From Rhynchonema sp. JSB1_4 (lineage: Eukaryota > Nematoda > Chromadorea > Monhysterida > Xyalidae): a DNA stretch of 64,000 bases. Where the stretch lies: contig JASAMV010001885.1 of assembly GCA_030248065.1 (NCBI GenBank), positions 55,541 through 119,540 on the forward strand, in the 5' to 3' direction. How positions within the stretch are numbered: the stretch's first letter is position 1; the number at the start of each line of letters is the position of its first letter. The notes beneath the pieces were generated by a model, which was given only the letters and a program-made list of their open reading frames with translations, did no database searches and was not told the DNA's origin. Below, piece by piece: positions 48,378-58,321 of the stretch. The translations under genes were made by a program, and so were the position numbers.

Positions 48378-49200
48378 CTGCAAATTTTTTCAATTATTTT
48401 TAATAAGACCGAAACGAATTGGAAACAGATTTTCAGCCAGAAAGCAAAACACCCACGACAATTTTTCACGTGTTCTCGTGCTCTCGAAGTCGGAAGTGCT
48501 TTCCTTCCAACGTTGAATGCCAAAAGTTCGATTAAGATTGTGGTGGAGAGGGAATGGGTTTAAAGTTGCTCAAAGCAACCAAGACGGAAAGACATTGTAG
48601 TTGATAAAATAACTGGACTGTACACAAATCCCTGAGCTTGTGTTTGGGGGTGGTTCATCAACTTTTTAAGTCGAAGAGAACCAAAACACGTTAAAAAGGG
48701 CCTGCCCAACTTGCAGTGACCGCTTGACACCAACACGAGCACCAAGCCAAGCCAGTTGGGCGAGGCGCCAGGCGGGTTGGGTCAGAGGCGGCGTGGGCTG
48801 CTGAATGTATAGAATGAGAGTGGACAGTGGTCAACTGCGCATTATATGGCAAAGAACGTGCACACACATAACGCTCTCGAGGTCACGGTCGTTTGTGAGT
48901 GCAGCACCACAAACAAGCACTCCGTTGTCAATCTATGGTCTCTGTTTTGTTGCCGTGCCCAACAAACCGGACACAGCAATGCCCACATATTGCACACATG
49001 CTGTTGTTGTCGGTCAGATGTGTTGTGTGCACTCATGGTGGACTAGGACCGGGCCCGGGAGTGGAATGTGTGCTGCCATCATGTGCATGCATGGGTGTTG
49101 GTATGAGAGGCAGAGGCAGGCATCCAAGCGAGTTGGTACTGCGCCACTCAGTCAACAGACCACACCCCACAACTAGTGCTGTGGCTGGGGGGCAATCATA
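48378..49200. other. 5' flank of MMUT
   Basis: Should contain the missing first MMUT exon and promoter. A minus-strand ATG near 48605 (MSFRLGCFEQL) is a candidate but has no in-phase donor that I trust. Otherwise nothing is recognised. Confidence 0.35.
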
Positions 49201-49208
49201 GTAGTGGC

Positions 49209-49620
49209 CAGTGTAGTTCCTGGGGGGGAGGGGGGTCCCCCCTCGGGTACGTCTGTTCCCCCTCCATGGTACGCCTGCCCCACTGTTCCCCCTCCGGGTA
49301 CGTCTGCTCCCCCAATTTTTACCTAAAATAGGCCAATTTTGGCCTAAAATAGGCATTTTTAGGCATAAAATGAGTGATTTTTAGGTCAATGTCGTCAAAA
49401 ATCGCCAAAATACCCTTTTTATTGAGATTTTTTTCCTAAAAGGGGCAAAAATGAGTAAAATTTTCGACCTCAAAAAATGACTTTTCTCCAAGTTTGGGTC
49501 CTCCCCCCCCCCCTTCCCGGTCCCTCCCCCCCCGACCCCCCCCCAGGTGGGTACGTCTGTTCCCCCTCCGAAAAAAAGGGGGGTACCGCCTGTTCCCCCT
49601 CCGGACCAGGAACTACACTG
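49209..49620. mobile_element. hAT-like MITE with GTACGTCTGTTCCCCC iterons
   Basis: 412 bp. Ends CAGTGTAGTTCCTGG and CCAGGAACTACACTG, with the exact 8-bp duplication GTAGTGGC at 49201-49208 and 49621-49628. Iterons near both ends read GTACGTCTGTTCCCCC, GTACGCCTGCCCC, GTACGTCTGCTCCCCC and GTACCGCCTGTTCCCCC. The core repeats AATAGGC / GGCATTTTTAGGC words. Non-coding. Confidence 0.9.
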
Positions 49621-50984
49621 GTAGTGGCAGGGGAGGGGGTTACCCCCTTTCAGTACTTACCTCTCACAACTCCAAATCATACCTCTCACAAGCAATTTTA
49701 TACCTTTTTAAGACAAAATCAGTGTTTTTCGACCTTATTTTTCCAAAAATTGCGCGCTTACACACCAACATAATCCGTATTTTGTTGCGATTTTCGGAGA
49801 AAATTTGGAAAAAGCACTATTTTTATTTCATTTTAGGCCAAAATTGTATCATAAAAACGGTGTTTTTTTGCATTTCTGAGTGACCATACCTCTCGCGCTT
49901 CCAGTCCCAACCCCGCATCATACTCCCGCTCCCACACACATGGGCCTGCCACTTCACTGCTCCCAATGGCACAGTATCTCCACTCGCCGGTACGGTATGT
50001 GGTCCCCGGGACCAGATACCGTATCTCCCCCTCTCTGGGACGGCATTTCCCCAAATTTTTCCCAAATTTCACCAAAAGTACCCTTTTTGGTCCAAGTGGC
50101 TAAAAATCGGCCAAAATCGACGAAAAGTGCAAAAAAAATTTTGCACATCACATCACCCCACATTTTAACCCATCAAAATTGAATTCCCACGAGACTGGTA
50201 TGGCACAGCATCTGACCCTAAAATTTCTCCCCGCCCTCCCCAAACAGAATTTCCTCACCCCGGACGTTGGGTACAGTACCTCGGCAGCCGGTATCGCCCC
50301 CTTTTTGGCCCCACGCCACGGTACGGCAGTATCTCCCCCTCAGGAGTAGCCACAGCAATGCGCACAACAGTCAGTGGGTGATATTTTCGAAGCGGTGTAA
50401 AGGTCAGTTGGGTGTAGAGGTCGGTGGAAAGCTCGGTCGACAGCTCAGTGTGATAGTCCTCGGTGTAAACTTGAAACATTCCACGTTAATAACAGGCAAT
50501 GTTTCACGTTTACACCGCGCTACGCCGACCGAGTTTCGACCGAACTTTACACCGACCTTTACGCCCAACTGACCCTTACAGCGTTTCGAAAATTCCACCC
50601 AGTCAGTGACACTTGCCATTCGTAGTTTCACTCACCACCAGCCGATTGTTGGTTCCACGAACGCGAAGCAACATCCAGTTGAAATCTGTGCACTTGTGGT
50701 GACGTTTCCTCTCGACTGTTTGATTCAAAGGGCACTCTGGCTCAGTGTACCTAAAAATTACTCATTTTATGCCTAAAAATGCCCGTTTTAGGCCTAAATT
50801 TGCCTATTTTAGGCAAAAGTTGGGGGAGCAGACGTACCCGGAGGGGGAACAGTGGGGCAGGCGTACCATACCATACCATGGAGGGGGAACAGACGCACGA
50901 GGGGGACCCCCTCCCCCCAGCAGTGTACCGTAAAAACCTAAATAGAAGGGGGGCTCTATTAATTCACTGACCCTATTTTGGGGC

Positions 50985-51716
50985 AGTGGTGTAGCTACCC
51001 AGGCGGGGCGGCAACCTACTGTACCACCAAAAATGTGACGCGGCAACCTACCTACTGTACAGGCCGAGCTAAGGGGGGAAGAAAATTTTTTAGGTCGAAA
51101 TTTTGATGAAAATGTACTCTAAAACGCTAATTTCGCGCGTAGCGCGCGATTTTTCGCCTATTTGGAGTGAAAAATACCGATTTTATACCATTTTGAGCCA
51201 AAAATAGCAACTTACTGTACCAGCCGCGGGGCGGCGACCTACCTACTCAGTGTTGGAGGTGGGGGGGGGGGGTTGGGGGGGGGTCACCCCCCCCCCCAGT
51301 ACAGTAGGTATCCCCCCCTCGCCTGGTACAGTAGGTATCCCCTCCGATGTTTGGCATGGTACAGTAGGTATCCCCCCCGATTTTCACCCCGGTACAGTGG
51401 GTATCCCCCCCCGATTTTGCCCCAAAAGTGCCAATTTTTGACCAAAATGGCCAAAATTAGTGCAAAATCAGTGGTTTTTACCTCAAATTACCCGAAATTC
51501 GCGCGCTACGCGCGCAAATACTACGTTTTCACACGATTCCACACATAATAAACACATAAAAAATTTTCACCCCAAAACCTAACCCCCCCCAACCCCCCCG
51601 CCCCCCCCCCCTGGGTACATAACCCCCCCCAGGCCATCGGCTCTGGTACAGTAGGTATCCCCCCCTCTCCGAGCGCGGTACAGTAGGTATCCCCCCTCCA
51701 GAGTACCTCCAACACT
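50985..51716. mobile_element. CAGTGGTGTAGC element interrupted by a CAGTGTTGGAGGT element
   Basis: 50985 begins CAGTGGTGTAGCTACCC, with GGCAACCTACTGTACC iterons and a TTTCGCGCGTAGCGCGCG core near 51140. At 51248 a CAGTGTTGGAGGT element begins, ending ACCTCCAACACTG near 51716. Its GGTACAGTAGGTATCCCCC iterons occur three times or more per side. The outer element resumes at ACCAGGATGGAGCG. The 8-bp duplication of the inner copy is not clear. Confidence 0.65.
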
Positions 51717-52257
51717 GACCAGGATGGAGCGTCACCGTCAACCAACCTAGGTAACCTACCTACTGTACCTAGGGGGGACCCCCCACCAGTGTAGTGGCAG
51801 GCCCATGTGTGGGAGGTAAGTATGATGCGGGGTTGGGACCGGAAGCGTGAGAGGTATGATTTTGGTCACCCAAAAAGGCGAAAAAACACCGTTTTTGTGA
51901 TACAATTTTGGCCACAAATTGAGGTAAAAACAGTACTTTTTCAAAATTCGCCGAAAATCGCCTAAAAATAGGTATTATGGGTGGGTTTGCGCGCGGAGCG
52001 CGCGATTTTTGGGAAAATAAGGTCGAAAAACACCGATTTTTGCCTTAAAAAGGTATAAAATTGCTTGTGAGAGGTATGATTTGGAGTTGTGAGAGGTAAG
52101 TCCTCACCCCCCCCCAACCCCCCCCCCTCGGGTTTTGTGGTAGGTAAGTACTGAGAGGGGGGGGGGGTAACCCCCCCCCCCCCAACCCCCCCCCCCCCCC
52201 CAGCCACTACTATGCCCCCCACCCCCCTACTACACCATTGTTTTGGGGGGCTCTGCA

Positions 52258-52668
52258 GTGTAGTTCCTGGTCCGGCGCGGCGGTTAGTGTACCTACCCCT
52301 TTTTTCCGTGCGGCGGTTAGTGTACCTACCTGGGGGGGGGAAGGGGGGGGGGGGGGAGACCCAAATTCAGGAAAAAGTCACTTTTTGAGGTAGAAAAATT
52401 TGACCGATTTTTGGCCCTTTTTGGAAAAAAATTCTTCATAAAAAGGGTATTTTGGCGACTTTTGACAACATCGACCGAAAAATCACCCATTTTAGGCCTA
52501 AAAATGCCCATTTTAGGCCTAAATTTGCCTATTTTAGGCAAAAATTGAGGCGGTTAGTGTACCTGGCGCGGCGGTTAGTGTACTAGTGTACCTTGGTCGC
52601 GGCGGTTAGTGTACCTTAGGGGGGGGGGACCCCCCCCCTGCCCCCCCCAGGAACGACACTGGGTCTCT
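52258..52668. mobile_element. CAGTGTAGTTCCTGG element with GTACACTAACCGCCGC iterons
   Basis: The left end is CAGTGTAGTTCCTGG and the right CCAGGAACGACACTG. Iterons (here as GCGGCGGTTAGTGTAC) occur in both subterminal zones. The core (AAAATGCCCATTTTAGGC) matches that of the element at 49209-49620. A second copy in the other orientation lies at about 53382-53748. Confidence 0.75.
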
Positions 52669-52976
52669 GTTACGGGGGGCTCTATTCCGGGGGGCCTCTA
52701 TTAATTCACTGACCCGAACCTGAAAATTTTTTATTCGTGTCTTGTCTATTCGTCAATAAGAGGCGTATTATGTGCTCTGAAGTCTGAACGAACAGCAAAC
52801 GTGCATAAATGTACCTGTACACCACTAGCCTTAATACACTACTGTATAGGGGATGTTACTTAGGGGGGGCTCTATTCCGGCCGGGGGGCTCTATTAATTC
52901 ACTGACCCGTTTTTTTGGGGGCTGTGTGTACTGTACTGTACCTATTACGGGGGGGGCTCTATTCCGGGGGGGCCAG

Positions 52977-53382
52977 TGTAGTTCCTGGTCCGGAGGGGGA
53001 GATAGCGGACCCCCCGTTTTTTTCGGAGGGGGGAGATAGTGTACCCCCGGGGGGGGGGGGGCCGGGGGGGGGGGAAGACCCAAATTCGGGAAAAAGTCAC
53101 TTTTTGAGGGAGAAAATTTGACCTATTTTTGCCCCTTTTTGGAAAAAATTCTTCATAAAAAGGGTATTTTGGGGCCCCCCGTATTTTGGCGACTTTTGAG
53201 AACATTGACCTGAAAATCACACATTTTAGGCCTAAAAATGCCCATTTTAGGCCTAAAAATGGCCATTTTAGGCAAAAATTGGGGGAGATAGTGTACCCGG
53301 AGGGGGAGATAGGGGGATAGTGTACCACCCGAGGGGGAGATAGCGTACCCGAGGGGGGGGGACCCCCCCCAGTGTAGTTCCT
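52977..53382. mobile_element. CAGTGTAGTTCCTGG element with GGGGGAGATAGCGTAC iterons
   Basis: Same left terminal repeat and same GGCCATTTTAGGC core as its neighbours, but the iteron is GGGGGAGATAGYGTACCC (inverse of GTACGCTATCTCCCCC). At its right edge another CAGTGTAGTTCCTGG end begins directly, so the elements are packed head to tail. Confidence 0.65.
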
Positions 53383-54057
53383 GGGGGGGGGGGAGGGGGG
53401 GGCCCCCCCCCCCCCTAAGGTACACTAACCGCCGCGACCAAGGTACACTAACCGCCTCAATTTTTGCCTAAGATAGGCAATTTTAGGTCTAAAATGGGCA
53501 TTTTTAGGCCTAAAATGGGTGATTTTTAGGTCGATGTTGTCAAAAGTCGCCAAAATACCCTTTTTATGAAGAATTTTTTCCAAAAAGGGCCAAAAATCGG
53601 TCAAATTTTCTACCTCAAAAAGTGACTTTTTCCTGAATTTGGGTCTTCCCCCCCCCCCTTCCCCCCCAGGTAGGTACACTAACCGCCGCACGGAAAAAAG
53701 GGGTAGGTACACTAACCGCCGCGCCGGACCAGGAACTACACTGCCCCCCCCTCCCCCCCCCCAGGAACTACACTGGGGGGGCTGTATTCAAATTCAAATT
53801 TTATCTGCAAGCTTACGCGAAGACCTTCACAAGATCCGGAAAAACCCTTAAAATAAAACAGTGTTAATAACAAAGAATGTGAACATGAATGAATAAACGA
53901 CAATGGAAACGCACCGGTGAGATGAAACCAACCAAACGAGCCAGACTAGCACAACCAACACACAACAACGGCAAATTCAGCAACGGACGACGAGAACGAG
54001 AATACGGTTTTAAATATTGATGATGATCTGAAAGCAGCAACCCAGTGACTGAGGAGA

Positions 54058-54740
54058 TCAGTCAACGACGGCTGAAAATTTTGAGTTAATGTGGCAAGAA
54101 ACTACGTCTCGACCACGTGAGTTTAGTTTAGTTTTAAAGGCCGCAATTGAGGCAGCAGAGACGACGCCCTCTGGTAGCCTGTTCCAGAGGTCCACGACAC
54201 GATAGGCCCAGTACCCGGACAAGTCCGCACCCGCGCCATGGACTCGACACAAACTGTGGGAGTGCCCTCGGGTTGGGCGGCCGGTGTCACGAGATGGAAA
54301 GAAGGATTCCTTGGTTACCCCAGGTATGTGACCGTGAATGACCTTGTACACAAGCACAAGATCGTTCACGGTCCGGCGATAAATTAGGGGGTCTAAATTT
54401 AGGGCATGCAAACGCTGTTGGTAAGACAGAGTCTGCATGCCAGGTAAATAGTAAGTGAACCGACGTTGAATTTTTTCAACGTTTTTAGCTAAAGTAACAT
54501 TTTGAGGTGACCAAATGGACATGGAAAATTCCAGTAAAGGGCGGACATAGGCCAAATAAAGTTTTCGGAGGAAGTCGAGATTTCGACTGTGAAAGTTTCG
54601 GCGGATGGTCTTCTCCATTCTGCTGGCGTCAGCCACAATTTTACCAATATGTGACTCAAACTTTAAGTTTTGTTGGTCTATTAAGACACCCAAGTCCCGG
54701 ACATGGGGTGGTGAAATAATCTGCTCATTTAGGTTTTTAC
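54058..54740 (-). mobile_element. 5'-truncated LINE reverse-transcriptase tail
   Basis: Open minus-strand frame, in order: VRDLGVLIDQQNLKFESHIG, RNFHSRNLDFLRKLYLAYVR, PLLEFSMSIWSPQNV, QRRFTYYLPG, YQQRLHALNLDPLIYRRTVN, DLVLVYKVIHG, DLWNRLPEGVVSA, FKTKLN. This is the region after the YADD box in CR1/jockey-like elements, ending in the usual F-K-x-L-x-fingerprint. The palm with YADD and the endonuclease are absent. It is uninterrupted here; a broken copy lies at about 63170-63870. Confidence 0.85.
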
Positions 54741-55319
54741 GGTAGTTCCTGGGGGGAGGGGGTCCCCCTCGGGTACGTCTGTTCCCCCTCCATGGTGCGC
54801 CTGCCCCACTGTTCCCCTTTGGGCTCCGGGTACGTCTGGTCCCCCAATTTTTGCCTAAAATAAAAAAAAATTCATGAAAAAACTTTTTTGCATCTCTCTC
54901 TGCTCTGCTCAGAACACAACACAATCACAATTGCTTGGATACGGCAGTTTCGCGTCAGTTGGATTCGCCTCACCCACACCCAGGCATGGGCACAATACTG
55001 ATTTTTAGGCCCACCGGCCCACCCAATACCCAGCAACCATAAATTTATGGTTTTTATAGGCAAAAATGGGTGTTTTTCGACCTCAAAACCCCAAAAATCG
55101 CGCGCTCCGCGCGCAAACCTCCATATAATAGCTGTTTTGAACAAATTTTCGGCCAAAATGCAAAAAAGTACCATTTTTTCGGCCAATTTTGCAGAAAAAA
55201 GCATGCAAAAAACACCCTTTTTTCGGACCCCAGGGGTACCTTGCAACCTTCTGGAGGCTGTGGGTAGGGGGGTACCTTGTAACCATCTGGATCCATCCCC
55301 CCCAAGGGTACCTTGCAAC

Positions 55320-56278
55320 CAGAGATCGGAAACGGGCCGGGTAAAGTCGGCCCGGCCCGGTCGGCGAAAAGTCCGGCCCGGCCCGGCCCGGCCCGGCCCG
55401 GCCCGGTGGAGGGCTGCAGGTCGGCGCGGTCCGGCCCGTTTTGGCTTGAGGTCGGCCCGGCCCGGCCCGGCCCGGTCAGCCAATTTTCAAGGGCTGAAAA
55501 CTAAAAAAGTCCAAAAAGCTGAAAAAAATTCGAAAATTTTCTGCAGAATACTTGTTTTCACTGGTTGGTACAGCTCGGGCTGGGGGGGGGAAGGGTAGGT
55601 AGGTAAAGGCAGTCTACGGGAGGTTGTCACTCAGCCCCCGAATACCGTAACCCACCGTAATTTTGATCTGCAAGGATCGTGGCGAGACCATTTTATTTTT
55701 TATCTATGTTTTGCGTGCGTGTTGGCGCCAACACCAACCAAGATTTTGGAGTTTTGGTGATCGACGCGCACGATGACAATTTCCAGCTTGCTGCCGCTAA
55801 TACACGTGTCGATAAGCAGCGATCAGCATGGGTCTCGCAACGATCTTGCTTGCGGTGGGTTACGGTATTCGGGGGCTGAGTGACAACCTCCCGTAGACTG
55901 CCTTTAGATTGACGCGCCATCCTGATGCAGTACGTAAGTCGCCGCCCCGGTTGGTACAGTAGTGTAGTAGGTATGGTATAATTTTTGCTCAAAATGGTTT
56001 AAAATCGGTATCAAGCAAAGGCCTGGGTATGGGTAGCTTGCTTCTTTCTTCAAAACGATGACTGAAAAGATCAAGAACTAGGAAATGTTCTTGCGCGAAG
56101 CGCAAAAATTTTGAAAATTTTGGTTCAAAAAATGGTAATTTCGTTCAAATTTAGGCATACCGGGCCGGACCGGGCCGGGCTGCTCGGCCCGGCCCGGCCC
56201 GGTCCCCCCAAATCTCCGGCCCGGCCCGGTCGACCAACTCCAAAATCGCGGCCCGGCCCGGCCCGTTTCCGATCTCTG
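55320..56278. mobile_element. hAT-like element with CGGCCCGG iterons
   Basis: Ends CAGAGATCGGAAACGGGCC and GGCCCGTTTCCGATCTCTG, with the exact 8-bp duplication CTTGCAAC (55312-55319, 56279-56286). Subterminal zones are runs of CGGCCCGGCCCGG. It is inserted in a family whose iteron is GGTACCTTGCAACC, and it carries a TA-type MITE inside. Confidence 0.9.
55606..55904. mobile_element. TA-flanked MITE nested in the previous element
   Basis: AAGGCAGTCTACGGGAGG at the left is inverted as CCTCCCGTAGACTGCCTT at the right. The arms run ~52 bp with no obvious mismatch. TA flanks both sides (55604-55605, 55905-55906). Tc1/mariner type by target site. Non-coding. Confidence 0.85.
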
Positions 56279-56286
56279 CTTGCAAC

Positions 56287-56425
56287 CATCTGCCTGCCAC
56301 TACACTGCCAATACCCAATACCTGGCCTTTGACCCAATACCCAATACTCAATACCCAATACCAGCTGAGCAGACCCACCCAATACCCAATACCCAATACC
56401 AGGCGTGGCACACACCCAATACCCA
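56287..56425. repeat. CAATACC tandem repeat
   Basis: About 15 imperfect copies of CCAATACC. Similar words occur at 55010-55030 and 56575-56600, probably iterons of another family. Confidence 0.7.
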
Positions 56426-56788
56426 ATTCCCAATCTGGGAAAATTTTTGACTTTTTGGTCGTTTAAAATGATGATGAAAGTGCTTTAGAATTTCTGATCA
56501 GAAACCATCAATTTGAGGGAAAAACTAGAAAAAAATAGACAAATTATGGGTCATTTTGGTATTGCCTAAATGGAATCGCACCCACCCAATACCCAATACC
56601 AAGCGCCAGTGATGTGGTTGGGGGGGTATTACCCCCAACTGCTAGGTAGCTTTCTTGTTCCGAAACCCATACCCCCAAACTGGCTAGCTAGCTTTCTTGC
56701 TCCGGTCAGGGACCGACTAAAAGTCCCGGGGGCCAATGGTGTAGCAGGGGAGGTGGGGGTCCCCCCTCCCCAAGGTACAGTAGGTAGC

Positions 56789-57250
56789 AGTGTTGGAGGT
56801 ACTCTGGAGGGGGGGATACCTACTGTACCGCGCTCGGAGAGGGGGGGATACCTACTGTACCAGAGCCGATGGCCTGGGGGGGGTTATGTACCTAGGGGGG
56901 GTTGGGGGGGGGGTTAGGTTTTGGGGTGAAAATTTTTTATGTGTTTATTATGTGTGGAATCGTGTGAAAACGTAGTATTTGCGCGCGTAGCGCGCGAATT
57001 TCGGGTAATTTGAGGTAAAAAACACTGATTTTGCACTAATTTCGGCCATTTTGGTCAAAAATTGGCACTTTTGGGGCAAAATCGGGGGGATACCTACTGT
57101 ACCGGGGTGAAAATCGGGGGGGGGGAGACCTACTGGACCATGCCAAACATCGGAGGGGATACCTACTGTACCAGGCGAGGGGGGGATACCTACTGTACTG
57201 GGGGGGGGTAGCCGCCCCCCCCCCCCACACCCCCCCACCTCCAACACGGG
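56789..57250. mobile_element. Inverted copy of the CAGTGTTGGAGGT family
   Basis: Starts CAGTGTTGGAGGTACTC and ends CACCTCCAACAC. Iterons read GGGGGATACCTACTGTACC. The core GCGCGCGTAGCGCGCG lies near 56980. Similar in all parts to 51248-51716 but in the opposite orientation. Confidence 0.7.
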
Positions 57251-57339
57251 TTGGAGGTGGGGGGGTTTGGGGGGTAGCCCCCAGTACAGTAGGTATATGG
57301 TATACTATACTGTCATAAAGAACCGTTCTTTATTTTTCG

Positions 57340-57760
57340 TGGAAAAAAACGGTTTTTTTCCGAAAAAAAACCGTTTTTTTCCAAATACTTTTCCAGTACT
57401 TAAGAACGTAATTTCGAAAAATATAACAATTTCAGTGCAAAATTTGTTCGAAGTGACGAGAGTGCTCTTGAAGAGTGTTGAAGTCAGTCGAAAACACTTG
57501 GTTTACACGCTTTTTGGCCCATTTTGGGCCGGTTAATTTTTGTGCTCGAGCCAATTTTTCACTGAAGTCGAAAAACTCATCAGTTTTGCATTACAATTTT
57601 TTGGAAAAATTGGAATAAAGTACCGATATTTTTCCGATCAAAAACCGAAAAGGTACCCACGGAAAAATAAATGGAAAAGTATTCGGGTCTCGGAAAAAAA
57701 ACGGTTTTTTTTCGGTTTTTTTTCCGGAAAAAAACCGGTTTTTTTTCCGCCTGCCAGTAT
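57340..57760. repeat. AT-rich element with AACGGTTTTTTTCC inverted blocks
   Basis: GTGGAAAAAAACGGTTTTTT (57340) and CCGGTTTTTTTTCC (57735) blocks face each other round a 0.3-kb AT-rich core. GTATATGGTATAC flanks both sides (57292-57307, 57760-57771). Likely one more inserted element. Confidence 0.5.
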
Positions 57761-57776
57761 ATGGTATACCCCTCGC

Positions 57777-58183
57777 CAATGGTGTAGCTGGGGGGGGGGT
57801 GGGGGGTCCCCCTCTAGGTACAGTAGGTAGGTTGCCGCCCCTCGCCTGGTACAGTAGGTAGGTTGCCGCCCCTCCCCTGGTACAGTAGGTAGGTTGCCGC
57901 CCCACCTAACTTTTCACCCAAAACATTCATTTTTGGCTTAAAATTGCATAAAATTAGCATATTTGTCTGCAAATAGGCGAAAAATCGCGCGCTGCGCGCG
58001 AAATTAGTGTTTTAGGCCACATTTTCTTCAGTATTTAGACATAAAAAATTTCGGTTTCCAGATGACCCCCCCCCCACGTGGAACGACCCGCCCTAGCTCG
58101 GCTGGTACAGTAGGTAGGTTGCCGCCCCGCATTTTGGGTGGTACAGTAGGTTGCCGCCCCGCCTGGTTATCTACACCACTGCC
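57777..58183. mobile_element. CARTGGTGTAGC element with GTTGCCGCC iterons
   Basis: Ends CAATGGTGTAGC and TCTACACCACTG. Iterons of GTACAGTAGGTAGGTTGCCG occur at least five times. The core has AATCGCGCGCTGCGCGCG. CCCCTCGC lies just before the left end and again just after the right end, allowing for C-run ambiguity. Same family as 38745-39081. Confidence 0.75.
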
Positions 58184-58321
58184 CCCCTCGCCTGGTACAG
58201 TAGGTCTCCCCCCGATGTGTGGCCTGGTACAGTAGGTGTCCTCCCCGATTTTCCCCCCCCCTCCTCCCCCCGCTCGAAATAGAGGCCCCCGGGAATAGAG
58301 AGCCCCCCTAACAGAGCCCCA

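Noticed and set aside
48317..48523. First coding exon of MMUT starting near 48523
   Set aside because: The frame there begins with TTG, not ATG, so it cannot be accepted as the start without transcript data.
54872..55598. Gly/Arg/Pro-rich ORFs resembling collagen-like proteins
   Set aside because: Translations of CGGCCCGG iterons in a transposon, present in all frames and on both strands.
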